Shown here: positions 16,712-24,881 of the stretch, piece by piece
Numbering within the stretch: position 1 is the first letter of the stretch
Layout: each line of letters begins with the position of its first letter
Assembly (NCBI GenBank): GCA_947499725.1
Contig: CANMPK010000003.1
Coordinates: 248,001 to 312,000, forward strand
Source of the DNA: an uncultured Paracoccaceae bacterium
GTDB taxonomy: Bacteria; Pseudomonadota; Alphaproteobacteria; Rhodobacterales; Rhodobacteraceae
Direction of reading: 5' to 3'
Length of the DNA stretch: 64,000 nt
The notes under the pieces: model-generated
Told to the model about the DNA's origin: nothing
The model's database searches: none
The model's input: only the letters and a program-made list of their open reading frames with translations
Translations under genes and position numbers: made by a program

Positions 16712-17371
16712 ATGACTTGGACAATTCCTAATATTCTGACTGCGCTCCGCCTGCTGGCGGCCCCTTTGATCGCTGTGTTGTTTCTAACGCTTGCACGGCC
16801 TTACGCGGATGTGGCGGCGGTGAGCCTGTTTATCATCGCGTCGCTGACGGATTTCCTTGATGGCTATCTCGCGCGTAGCTGGGGGCAAGAGACCAAGCTT
16901 GGCGCCATGTTGGATCCGATTGCTGACAAAGCGATGGTCGTGATCGCATTGATGGTTTTGGTGGGGTATTCTTCGCTGGCCCCGATGCTGGCATTGCCTG
17001 CCGCGTTGATCTTGTTCCGTGAGGTGTTTGTTTCAGGGCTGCGCGAGTTTTTGGGGGATACTGCTGGCACCTTGAAGGTGACCAAACTGGCCAAGTGGAA
17101 GACCACTGCGCAAATGGTGGCGATCGCCGTATTGCTGGCTCATGGTATCTTTGAGCATTACCTTGGCATGTGGTCTTGGGGCATGGATGCCAGCATGTTG
17201 CATAATGTGCTGAATGGCCAAGAGGTTGATGAGCTCGGGCTGCGCACAATGTTTAACGGCATGGTTTGGACGAGCTATATTGGTGTAGGCTTGCTTTGGG
17301 TCGCAGCTGTTTTAACGATGATCACTGGTTATGATTACTTCCGCAAAGCTGCACCTTTCTTAAAGGATTGA
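16712..17371 (+). CDS. pgsA: CDP-diacylglycerol-glycerol-3-phosphate 3-phosphatidyltransferase
   Basis: PgsA makes phosphatidylglycerol phosphate from CDP-diacylglycerol and glycerol 3-phosphate at the inner membrane, the committed step to phosphatidylglycerol and cardiolipin. The CDP-alcohol phosphatidyltransferase signature runs from Asp at DGYLAR (near residue 50) through GAMLDPIADK (near 68-77). About five membrane helices are seen; length 219 aa is slightly above the usual because of an insert near 150-190. It lies four bases ahead of moaD in the same transcription unit. Confidence 0.93.
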   Translation: MTWTIPNILTALRLLAAPLIAVLFLTLARPYADVAAVSLFIIASLTDFLDGYLARSWGQETKLGAMLDPIADKAMVVIALMVLVGYSSLAPMLALPAALILFREVFVSGLREFLGDTAGTLKVTKLAKWKTTAQMVAIAVLLAHGIFEHYLGMWSWGMDASMLHNVLNGQEVDELGLRTMFNGMVWTSYIGVGLLWVAAVLTMITGYDYFRKAAPFLKD

Positions 17372-17375
17372 TGCC

Positions 17376-17621
17376 ATGAAAGTTGTCTATTTCGCATGGG
17401 TTCGTGAACGCATTGGATTGCCAAAAGAAGAGGTGGAAACCTCTGCTGCGACCGTTGCGGATTTGGTGGCAGAACTGCGCACCAAAGAAGAGCGTTACGA
17501 GGTGGCTTTTTCTGATCTGTCAGCGCTGCGCGTTGCTTTGGACCAAGAGCTGTCCGATTTTGAGGCTTCCCTTGAAGGCGTGAAGGAAGTGGCGTTTTTC
17601 CCGCCAATGACAGGGGGCTAA
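17376..17621 (+). CDS. moaD: molybdopterin synthase sulfur-carrier subunit
   Basis: 81-aa ubiquitin-like beta-grasp protein ending in the required Gly-Gly (PPMTGG). The C-terminal glycine is adenylated and thiocarboxylated to donate sulfur to precursor Z (cPMP) in molybdopterin formation. It is directly followed by moaE (TAAATG, stop and start adjoining), its catalytic partner. Cytosolic. Confidence 0.92.
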   Translation: MKVVYFAWVRERIGLPKEEVETSAATVADLVAELRTKEERYEVAFSDLSALRVALDQELSDFEASLEGVKEVAFFPPMTGG

Positions 17622-18065
17622 ATGCGTATTCTGGTTCAAGAGGCCCCGTTTGATGTTGGCGCTGAGGCCAAGGCCTTTTCAGAAGGTTTAAGCGCGTCTG
17701 GGGCGGCGGTGACCTTTACAGGCATCGTGCGTGACAACGCAGAGGGCAACTTGGTTGAGATGCTGATTGAGCACTACCCAGGTATGACCGAAAAGGCGCT
17801 AACCAAGATCGCAACAGAAGCGACAGAGCGTTGGGATCTGGAAGATGTTTTAGTGATCCACCGCTATGGCAGTATGAAGCCCAGCGATATGATCATGATG
17901 GTTGCGACGGCCTCGCGCCACCGTGTGGCAGCCTTTGAAGCGGCCGAGTTTTTGATGGATTTCTTGAAATCTCGCGCGCCGTTCTGGAAGCAAGAAATCA
18001 CAAAAGACAGCGCAAGCTGGGTTGCTTCTAAAGAGGAAGATGAAGACGCACTGAAGCGTTGGTAA
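17622..18065 (+). CDS. moaE: molybdopterin synthase catalytic subunit
   Basis: 147-aa MoaE, the large subunit of the heterotetrameric molybdopterin synthase, converting cPMP to molybdopterin with sulfur from MoaD. Family blocks present: AAVTFTGIVRDN near 28-39, IEHYPGMTE near 48-56, VIHRYGSMKPSDM near 78-90, SRHRVAAFEAAEFLMDFLKSRAPFWKQE split over 95-124 with the active-site lysine in PFWKQE. Its ATG follows the moaD stop immediately. It converges with the next gene with no intergenic base. Confidence 0.94.
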   Translation: MRILVQEAPFDVGAEAKAFSEGLSASGAAVTFTGIVRDNAEGNLVEMLIEHYPGMTEKALTKIATEATERWDLEDVLVIHRYGSMKPSDMIMMVATASRHRVAAFEAAEFLMDFLKSRAPFWKQEITKDSASWVASKEEDEDALKRW

Positions 18066-18398
18066 TCAGCTTTGTTGGTTTTGCAGGTGTTGAGCATAAG
18101 AGCGTAGCTCTTCTGCTTCATGGCGTGCATCACGCAAGCCTTCCATTGCAGCGGCCAGTTCAGCCTCGGTTTGGCTAAGTTGATTGGCCAACTCTGCCTC
18201 GCGCTGTTGCAGATAGGTGATCGCTTGGTCACGTGTTTCTTCGGCTTCATGCAGCTCTTGGCTCATGCGCTCGAGTTGGTCGACATCGGCTTGTGCGACT
18301 CGTGTGAAGCGATGCACCAACCAATTCGCAAACCAGCCCAAGCAGAACGCAATGAACAGAACAATCGCGGTTGCGATGATAAATTCAATTCTGGACAT
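18066..18398 (-). CDS. small membrane protein with long coiled coil
   Basis: 110-aa protein: one N-terminal membrane helix (about residues 5-27, IEFIIATAIVLFIAFCLGWF) and then a nearly continuous Glu/Gln/Ala-rich coiled coil to the end. No catalytic domain. It is translated from an ATG 14 bases inside the end of the OmpA gene upstream, so the two are tightly coupled and may act together at the envelope. I do not recognise a named family. Confidence 0.7.
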   Translation of the reverse strand: MSRIEFIIATAIVLFIAFCLGWFANWLVHRFTRVAQADVDQLERMSQELHEAEETRDQAITYLQQREAELANQLSQTEAELAAAMEGLRDARHEAEELRSYAQHLQNQQS

Positions 18399-20322
18399 CT
18401 GAAGGAGTCTCCTGATCTGCGGGCTGCGCCTCTGTTTGGTTTTCTTCTACAGGTTCCTCGGTACTTTCAAGGCTTTCTTGATCGTCTGCGGATGTTTCTG
18501 CGTTCTCTGGTTCTTCAGGTTTTAACAAAACGAATTCAATGCGGCGGTTGGATTCGCGCCCATCCGCTGTTTCGTTATCTGCGATGGGGAAGGCCTCGCC
18601 ATAGCCGTTGGCGATGAAGCTGCCTGTTTGAATGCGGCGTACACGTAGGGCTGCCAGAACGGATTGAGCGCGCTCTTGACTAAGAGCAAGGTTCATATTC
18701 TCGCCGCCTTGGCTGTCTGTGTGGCCCTGAATTTCCAAGCCGAGCTCTCCGCAGGTCTCTAGGATTTTGGCGAGCTCATCTAAGATCTGATGGGACGCGC
18801 TATCTAGATTGCCCGAGCCGGGTTCAAAAGAAATCTTATTTTCAGTTTGAACGGATTGCAGATTGGCGATGCATTCTTCTGGTGTTGGAATGTTGGCCAA
18901 TGGGTCCAGAGCTTCGACGTATTCGATTTTCAAATCGAACTGCTGAGCCCCGCCAAGGCGGCTTGCAAACAGTTGGCTCACTTGGGCGCTTGCGTCTTCT
19001 TGGCCAGACTTGCCGGACACATCCATCAAATCAGGTGTAACAATCACCGCTCCATTGTTGAGCACAGCAAGCGCATCCAGCGCGGCCATAACGCGAACAG
19101 TCCATCCCTGTGGAAGGTTTTCAGACAGGCGGGTTGCGTCGTAGATATTTTCGCTACCAAATCGCGCTTGTGCGTAGCTTTCGATCGTGGCGCGGGTTAG
19201 CTCGCTGCCAAGACGGCCGCGCATCTGCATTAGCCCCTCTGGGCTTCGGGTTGCGACAAATTCTTGGATGTTGGCTTCGCCATCTTCGACAACTGGCAAA
19301 ACGGCTTGCAAAGCAAACAGTTCTGGCAGCGCCTTTTCTGTTTCTGCGACGATACGATCAAAAACGCCTTCGTCTGTGCCTTCTGGGGCCAAGATGGAAA
19401 TATCTGCGTCAGTAATCGTAACTGTGCCGCCTTCAAGCTGTTTGAGGGCGTCCAAAGAGACGGTAACGGCACGTGTCCAAGTTGGAGACGGAACACCCAG
19501 TCCAATGGTGCAATCGCTGCTGTTCGGCAGCCCCATTTCCTTAGCCGCTTTCAGGATCGCGCGGCGGGATGTGTCTGTATCGGCAGAACATGCATCAAAG
19601 CGCAAAGCTTCGTTTTGGTAGATCGCACGCAGTGTAAAAGGCGTGATCACGGGGCGAGGCGCGGAGATGTCTAGTCGAACAATCACGTTATCCGGGCTGT
19701 CATCTTGCAATTGGTTTTGCAAACGCATCTTGTCTTCGGCGCTGTCTGTCATCGCCGTGATTTCTACGAGGTTCGCAGAGACAGAAATTTTTGAACGCGG
19801 CAAATCGCTGAGTGCAGAAACCGCATAGTTCATTGCAGCGTTCCAGCTTTCAGGTGTTGGGTAATCTGCTGTTTCTAGAAAGTCTGTAAGTTCATCATCT
19901 GAATCGGTGATACGATTAAGGCGCGATGTCAGGCGATCACGGTCAACGGACGCTGGGATCAGACCGATCAAAGAAACACCTGCCTCGTTGCGCAGGATCT
20001 CAACCGAAAACTTAGGGGGCGCCAGCGCGGCAGTGGCCTCGACTTCCATGTTGTCGATTACACGGGCCGCATCCACAATCGTTCCAGCGCGGGACATTGC
20101 GATAAAACGTTCCGCCTCGGTTGGGGCAACGCCTGTCAGGAAAACGCCCAAACCTTCGGCGTGAACCTGCGCCCAGTCTAGGCCGGATTTATCTAGCTCA
20201 GCTTGTACGCCAGCTTCAGAATTCTCTTCGATAACAGATGCTGAAAAGCTAGCCGCTGCCAAGCTTAGAATAGCCGCCGTTGAGAAGGTGGCGAATACAG
20301 TGAGGGTCAAAGGCAGGCGCAT
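18385..20322 (-). CDS. OmpA-family envelope protein with large N-terminal region
   Basis: 645-aa exported protein. A signal peptide covers about residues 1-27 (MRLPLTLTVFATFS...AAASFSA). Residues about 40-480 contain BON-like repeats (for example GLGVFLTGVAPTEAERF and FSVEILRNEAGVSLIGLIPAS). The OmpA C-terminal peptidoglycan-binding domain spans about 495-600 (IQGHTDSQGGENMNLALSQERAQSV split at function; NRRIEFVLL). A Glu/Thr-rich acidic tail of about 45 residues ends it. It probably links the outer membrane or periplasm to peptidoglycan. It overlaps the coiled-coil membrane gene downstream by 14 bases. Confidence 0.82.
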   Translation of the reverse strand: MRLPLTLTVFATFSTAAILSLAAASFSASVIEENSEAGVQAELDKSGLDWAQVHAEGLGVFLTGVAPTEAERFIAMSRAGTIVDAARVIDNMEVEATAALAPPKFSVEILRNEAGVSLIGLIPASVDRDRLTSRLNRITDSDDELTDFLETADYPTPESWNAAMNYAVSALSDLPRSKISVSANLVEITAMTDSAEDKMRLQNQLQDDSPDNVIVRLDISAPRPVITPFTLRAIYQNEALRFDACSADTDTSRRAILKAAKEMGLPNSSDCTIGLGVPSPTWTRAVTVSLDALKQLEGGTVTITDADISILAPEGTDEGVFDRIVAETEKALPELFALQAVLPVVEDGEANIQEFVATRSPEGLMQMRGRLGSELTRATIESYAQARFGSENIYDATRLSENLPQGWTVRVMAALDALAVLNNGAVIVTPDLMDVSGKSGQEDASAQVSQLFASRLGGAQQFDLKIEYVEALDPLANIPTPEECIANLQSVQTENKISFEPGSGNLDSASHQILDELAKILETCGELGLEIQGHTDSQGGENMNLALSQERAQSVLAALRVRRIQTGSFIANGYGEAFPIADNETADGRESNRRIEFVLLKPEEPENAETSADDQESLESTEEPVEENQTEAQPADQETPSDVQN

Positions 20323-20383
20323 TTGGATCGTCTTTTTAGATCATTCTTTAGCGAGTGATACGCAATGCTGGCCCAAGTAGCAA

Positions 20384-21349
20384 TCAAAGGAACATTGCGC
20401 CGGCGAAAAACAGCAAGGGGATCAAGCCTGCTTCACGGTTGGAACGGAAAAGATAGACAAGCCCTTCGGGGTCGTTTGTGTCAAGTTTGCCCAGTTGCCA
20501 GTGCATATGCCAGCCCATTGCCCAAGGGCCAATAAGAGCAACGATCATCGATAGGGTGCTACGATTTTCAGTGGCCCCAAACACGGCTAGAGCCATCAAG
20601 CACACCGTTGCGATCAGGAAGCCTTGTAGCCATTGCTGTGTGTTGTCCCCAAACAGGCGGGCTGTGGATTTGATGCCAATCAAGGCGTCATCATCTCGGT
20701 CTTGGTGGGCGTAGATCGTGTCGTAGAACAAGGTCCAAGTGATCCCAGAGAGATATAGCAGTACGGCTGGCCATGCGAGTTGGTTGCTATGTGCTGTCCA
20801 AGCGAGCAACGCTCCCCAGTTAAAGGCGAGGCCCAAGAAAACCTGTGGCCACCACGTGAAGCGTTTCGCAAAAGGATAGATCAGCACGGGCACCAAGGAC
20901 ACAACACCAAGCAGGATGGCGTTTGGGTAAAAGGTAAGCAGGATCAAGAGGCTGATGAACGCCTGAGCGGCCATCCAGATCACCGCGCCTTTGACGGTGA
21001 CTTGGCCTGAAGGCAGAGGGCGCGATTTGGTGCGTTCGACCTGTGCATCTAGTTTGCGATCCGAGATGTCATTCCATGTGCAGCCCGCGCCGCGCATGAG
21101 GAAGGCACCTATGGCGCAGCCAAGGACTGTCCAAGCGTCGTGAGAGCTTACGATATTGTCGTTCAGGATCGATAGTAAAAGGCCCATCAAGCAAGGGATG
21201 AACAAAAACCACACTGGCGTCGGGCGATCCGCGCGAGACAGACGAAGATAAGGACGCGTCGCTTTGGGGGCAAAACGATCCACCCAGTTTCCGCGTTCCG
21301 CGTCAGAAACTTGCCCGTCTGGCTCTGGTGTTGTCGGTGTCTCGCCCAT
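20384..21349 (-). CDS. ubiA: 4-hydroxybenzoate polyprenyltransferase
   Basis: UbiA attaches the polyprenyl tail to 4-hydroxybenzoate in ubiquinone synthesis at the inner membrane. The 321-aa protein has both Asp-rich prenyl-diphosphate/Mg motifs: NDISDRKLDAQVERTKSRP (first half) and YDTIYAHQDRDDDALIGIKS (second half), with about eight membrane helices. The ATG at 21349 is chosen since it faces rsmE with only 12 bases between start codons and an AGGA eight bases upstream. A longer upstream reading would run antisense through rsmE. Confidence 0.93.
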   Translation of the reverse strand: MGETPTTPEPDGQVSDAERGNWVDRFAPKATRPYLRLSRADRPTPVWFLFIPCLMGLLLSILNDNIVSSHDAWTVLGCAIGAFLMRGAGCTWNDISDRKLDAQVERTKSRPLPSGQVTVKGAVIWMAAQAFISLLILLTFYPNAILLGVVSLVPVLIYPFAKRFTWWPQVFLGLAFNWGALLAWTAHSNQLAWPAVLLYLSGITWTLFYDTIYAHQDRDDDALIGIKSTARLFGDNTQQWLQGFLIATVCLMALAVFGATENRSTLSMIVALIGPWAMGWHMHWQLGKLDTNDPEGLVYLFRSNREAGLIPLLFFAGAMFL

Positions 21350-21352
21350 ATG

Positions 21353-21362
21353 TAGGATCCTA
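21353..21362. promoter_or_regulatory. palindromic shared Shine-Dalgarno TAGGATCCTA
   Basis: The 12-base gap between the ubiA and rsmE starts contains a 10-base perfect palindrome. It supplies AGGA on both strands, so one DNA element serves as RBS for two divergent genes. Promoters must therefore lie inside the opposite gene or the transcripts are nearly leaderless. Confidence 0.6.
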
Positions 21363-22087
21363 TGAAAGATGCGAAAGTCAGACTGTATGTAGATCACCCA
21401 TTGGGTGACGCGCAATCGGTTCCTTTGGACCGCGATCAAGCCCATTACCTGTTTGGGGTGATGAGATTGGCTGTTGGGGCTCATATTTTGCTGTTCAACG
21501 GACAAGATGGCGAGTGGCGGGCCGAAGTTGTTAAGGCCGGAAAACGCGCGGGTGAATTACAATGCGTTGAGCAAACCAAGCCTTTGCAGATGCCTCCAGA
21601 TTTGTGGCTGATCTTTGCGCCGATCAAGAAGGCGCGCACAGATTTCATCGTTGAAAAGGCAGCGGAAATGGGCGCTTTGCGTATCCTGCCGGTTTCGACA
21701 GAGTTCACCAATTCAGATCGTATTCGCCAAGATCGTTTGCAAGCCCATGCCGTGGAAGCGGCAGAGCAGTGCGGTGGCACCTATGTGCCCGAGGTCACGG
21801 AATTGCAAAAGCTAGACCGGTTGCTAGCAGATTGGCCTGAAGATCGTCAGTTGATGTTCTGCGATGAAGCAGAGGTTGGTGCGGCAAAACAGCTTGCGGC
21901 CTCAAGCACTGAGAAATGGGCGATTTTGATTGGGCCAGAGGGGGGCTTTTCCCCCAAAGAGCGCACGCGCTTGCATGCGCACCCGCAAACGCATGTAGTG
22001 TCGCTTGGCCCTCGGATTTTGCGTGCAGACACGGCGGTTGTGGCCGCAATGACAGTTTGGCAGCAGGCTTTGGGGGATTGGTCATGA
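21362..22087 (+). CDS. rsmE: 16S rRNA (uracil1498-N3)-methyltransferase
   Basis: SPOUT-class methyltransferase RsmE, which forms m3U1498 in 16S rRNA. The 241-aa protein has an N-terminal PUA-like domain (about 1-70) and the knotted SPOUT domain, with LIFAPIKKARTDFIVEKAAEMG near 81-102 and the SAM-binding IGPEGGFSPKE near 192-202 and LGPRILRADTA near 216-226. The gene begins a three-gene overlapping unit with a GNAT and a membrane protein. Confidence 0.93.
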   Translation: MKDAKVRLYVDHPLGDAQSVPLDRDQAHYLFGVMRLAVGAHILLFNGQDGEWRAEVVKAGKRAGELQCVEQTKPLQMPPDLWLIFAPIKKARTDFIVEKAAEMGALRILPVSTEFTNSDRIRQDRLQAHAVEAAEQCGGTYVPEVTELQKLDRLLADWPEDRQLMFCDEAEVGAAKQLAASSTEKWAILIGPEGGFSPKERTRLHAHPQTHVVSLGPRILRADTAVVAAMTVWQQALGDWS

Positions 22088-22941
22088 TTCGCCCCGCGCG
22101 CGCTGGAGAAGAAGACGCGATCCTGTCGTTTTTGAAGCCGCATGCGCATAGCTCTATGTTTTTGATGAGCAATCTTTTGGCACATGGCTTGTTCGATCAG
22201 GATGCGCCGCATGGATCGACTTATTTGGTGACAGAAGACGACGATCAGATCAGCGGCGTTCTAGGTTTAACCAATAGCGGCTATCTGATGGTGCAATGCC
22301 CCTCGGCCGATATGGCGGTTTGGGAAGCCTTTGCGGATTGGTTGATTGGTAAGAAAATTGCCGGTGCAACAGGTGTTGTTGATCAAGTGAATGCGCTGAC
22401 AGCAGTGCTGGGCCTCCCCGAAAACGTCTATAACATGGTGCGAGACGAGCCGTTCTACCATCTGTCGCTTGATCAAATGACGGCACCTGAATGTCACGTG
22501 CGCCCTGTACGCGCGGATGATCTAGATTTTCTGACGGATTGGATCAAATCTTATGTTGTAGAAACAGGCATTGAGCCTGACGTTCCGGCAACGCATGACG
22601 TCGCGCGGGCGCGTGCTGTGCAGGCCTTGAAAGAGGATAATGTTCGGCTGTTATGTAAAGACGGCGTTGTGGTTGCTATGGCTGGTATCAATGCCCGTGC
22701 GGGTGACACTGTTCAGATAGGGCAGGTCTATACGCCACCCGAGCACCGCGGGAAGGGCTATGCAGGCAAGGCCGTCGCAAACCTTTTGCGAGACGTTGCA
22801 CCAGATGGGATTAAAGAAACCGTGCTATTTGCAGCCAGCGAACAAGCTGCCAGAGCTTATGAACGGATCGGGTATGTTCATAAGGGGTATTACAAAATGG
22901 CTCTTTTGTCAGAACGTCAAATCTACAGGGGGCGCACATGA
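22084..22941 (+). CDS. GNAT-family N-acetyltransferase
   Basis: 285-aa protein with a C-terminal GNAT domain: the acetyl-CoA pyrophosphate loop VYTPPEHRGKGYAG (near 216-229) matches R/QxxGxG/A, and ARAYERIGYVHKGYYKM is the usual last strand and helix. The N-terminal half resembles a second, degenerate GNAT-like domain (MIRPARAGEEDAILSFLKPHAH). Its ATG overlaps the rsmE stop (ATGA). The substrate is unknown. Confidence 0.8.
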   Translation: MIRPARAGEEDAILSFLKPHAHSSMFLMSNLLAHGLFDQDAPHGSTYLVTEDDDQISGVLGLTNSGYLMVQCPSADMAVWEAFADWLIGKKIAGATGVVDQVNALTAVLGLPENVYNMVRDEPFYHLSLDQMTAPECHVRPVRADDLDFLTDWIKSYVVETGIEPDVPATHDVARARAVQALKEDNVRLLCKDGVVVAMAGINARAGDTVQIGQVYTPPEHRGKGYAGKAVANLLRDVAPDGIKETVLFAASEQAARAYERIGYVHKGYYKMALLSERQIYRGRT

Positions 22942-23447
22942 GCTTTATTCGCCCAGAGGTGCGCTTGGCATTGTTAAAATGGCGTGACGCGATTGTTGGC
23001 ACGTTTGTTTTGCTCTTGGGGCTTTATTGGGCGTCAGGATTTGGTGTGTTGCGTTGGATTGGCGTGGCTTTGGCAATTACCGGCGGAGCTTTGATTTACA
23101 CCGGCTTGCAACGCGCCCGCTTTTTGGCAGGGAAAGATGGTCCGGGTGTTGTGACCTTGGATGAAGGCCAAATTAGCTATTTCGGACCGATTTCCGGCGG
23201 TGTGGTTGCCATGAGTGATTTGTCATTGCTGATGCTGGATCCCACTCAGAAACCAGCTATGTGGGTGTTGCAGCAAGCAGGGCAGTCGGATGTGCATATC
23301 CCAGTAAATGCTGAAGGTGCTGAGCTGTTGTTTGATGCCTTTGCAAGCTTGCCTGATATACGTACCGGCCACATGTTAAATACTTTGAAATCTGAGCCGG
23401 ATCACCCTGTTGTGATTTGGGCGAAAAGCACAAAGCAGTTGCATTGA
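22938..23447 (+). CDS. two-helix membrane protein of unknown function
   Basis: 169-aa protein with two adjacent membrane helices at about residues 17-36 and 39-60, then a soluble C-terminal domain of about 105 residues rich in beta structure. Its start overlaps the GNAT stop (ATGA). The overlap suggests coupled production, but I recognise no family. Nothing indicates export of the soluble part beyond the hairpin topology, which would place it in the cytoplasm if the N terminus is inside. Confidence 0.65.
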   Translation: MSFIRPEVRLALLKWRDAIVGTFVLLLGLYWASGFGVLRWIGVALAITGGALIYTGLQRARFLAGKDGPGVVTLDEGQISYFGPISGGVVAMSDLSLLMLDPTQKPAMWVLQQAGQSDVHIPVNAEGAELLFDAFASLPDIRTGHMLNTLKSEPDHPVVIWAKSTKQLH

Positions 23448-23510
23448 CACTGTCTTCAAAACACTTCACCAAAGGTGCCTAGCGAGAGCACAAGGATCGG
23501 AGCCAATCGT

Positions 23511-24881
23511 ATGTCCATCCCTCAGTCCGGCGGCGGACCCATCGAACATCACGAACAGCTTGCTGAGTATTTGGCAAGCGGCTGTAAGCCTAAATCTGAA
23601 TGGCGCATTGGGACCGAGCACGAAAAGTTTGGTTACTGCAAAGATTCATTGAAGCCGCTGCCTTTTGAGGGTGAGCGTTCAATCTTGGCCGTGCTGGAAG
23701 GCCTGCGCGATCAACATGGTTGGGCGCCTGTTCTGGAAGGCGACAAGCTGATCGGTCTTGAAAAAGATGGCGCGAATGTCAGCCTAGAACCTGGTGGTCA
23801 GCTGGAGCTGTCTGGCGCGCCCTTGGTGTCGATTCATGAAACCTGTGATGAGGTGAACGCCCACCTGAACGATGTGAAAGATATCGCTGATAAGATTGGT
23901 GTTAAGTTCATTGGTCTGGGCGCTGCTCCGATTTGGCAGCATGAAGAGATGCCTGTGATGCCAAAAGGGCGTTACAAGCTGATGACCGACTACATGGACC
24001 GCGTTGGCACCATGGGGAAATCCATGATGTACCGCACTTGCACAGTGCAGGTGAATCTGGATTTCGGATCCGAAGCAGACATGGTTCAGAAATTGCGCGT
24101 GGCTTTGGCTTTGCAGCCTGTTGCGACAGCCTTGTTTGCCAATTCGCCATTCTTTGAGGGCAAACCTAACGGACATAAATCCTGGCGTTCCCGTATTTGG
24201 CGCGATCTGGATGATGCCCGAACCGGTATGCTGCCTTTTGTCTTCGAAGACGGCATGGGATTTGAGCGTTGGGCTGAGTACGCCTTGGATGTGCCGATGT
24301 ATTTCGTCTATCGCGACGGCAAATACATCGATGCGCTGGGCCAATCTTTCCGCGACTTCCTGAAGGGGAAATTGCCAGCGCTGCCGGGTGAAACGCCCAC
24401 CTTGTCTGATTGGGCGGATCATCTGACGACGGCTTTCCCAGAGGCGCGGATTAAGAAATTCATGGAAATGCGCGGCGCCGATGGCGGCCCGTGGCGTCGG
24501 CTGTGCGCTTTGCCAGCTTTCTGGGTTGGCTTGATGTATGAGCAATCCTCGCTTGATGCAGCATGGGATTTGGTCAAAGGGTTTGACGCGGAAACGCGCG
24601 AAGCAATGCGCGTAGAAGCCAGTGTGCATGGTCTGCAAGGTGTTGTGAACGGTGTGAAACTGCACGATTTGGCGCGCGAAGCGGTTGATATTGCAGAGGC
24701 TGGCCTGAAAGCACGTGCAAAGCCTGGCGCCGGTGGTTTGATCCCAGACGAAACCCACTTCCTAAATGCTCTGCGTGAAAGCGTTGAGACAGGTAAGGTT
24801 CCAGCAGACGAGCTGTTGGATCGTTACCATGGCGATTGGGGGCAGGATGTGCAGCGGATTTACAGCGAATTTAGCTATTAA
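23511..24881 (+). CDS. gshA: glutamate-cysteine ligase
   Basis: 456-aa glutamate-cysteine ligase of the plant/alphaproteobacterial class (class 2), the first and rate-limiting step of glutathione synthesis. Blocks include WRIGTEHEKFGY near 39-50, LEPGGQLELSGAP near 98-110, MYRTCTVQVNLDF and the C-terminal DELLDRYHGDWGQDVQRIY region, split here by function. The ATG at 23511 is used because the family starts there; an upstream in-frame start adds 12 unconvincing residues. It converges with the ATP-grasp gene, their stops overlapping. Confidence 0.9.
   Translation: MSIPQSGGGPIEHHEQLAEYLASGCKPKSEWRIGTEHEKFGYCKDSLKPLPFEGERSILAVLEGLRDQHGWAPVLEGDKLIGLEKDGANVSLEPGGQLELSGAPLVSIHETCDEVNAHLNDVKDIADKIGVKFIGLGAAPIWQHEEMPVMPKGRYKLMTDYMDRVGTMGKSMMYRTCTVQVNLDFGSEADMVQKLRVALALQPVATALFANSPFFEGKPNGHKSWRSRIWRDLDDARTGMLPFVFEDGMGFERWAEYALDVPMYFVYRDGKYIDALGQSFRDFLKGKLPALPGETPTLSDWADHLTTAFPEARIKKFMEMRGADGGPWRRLCALPAFWVGLMYEQSSLDAAWDLVKGFDAETREAMRVEASVHGLQGVVNGVKLHDLAREAVDIAEAGLKARAKPGAGGLIPDETHFLNALRESVETGKVPADELLDRYHGDWGQDVQRIYSEFSY

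Noticed and set aside
23784-24758. 324-codon minus-strand open frame
   Set aside because: Antisense to gshA, with no domain of its own.
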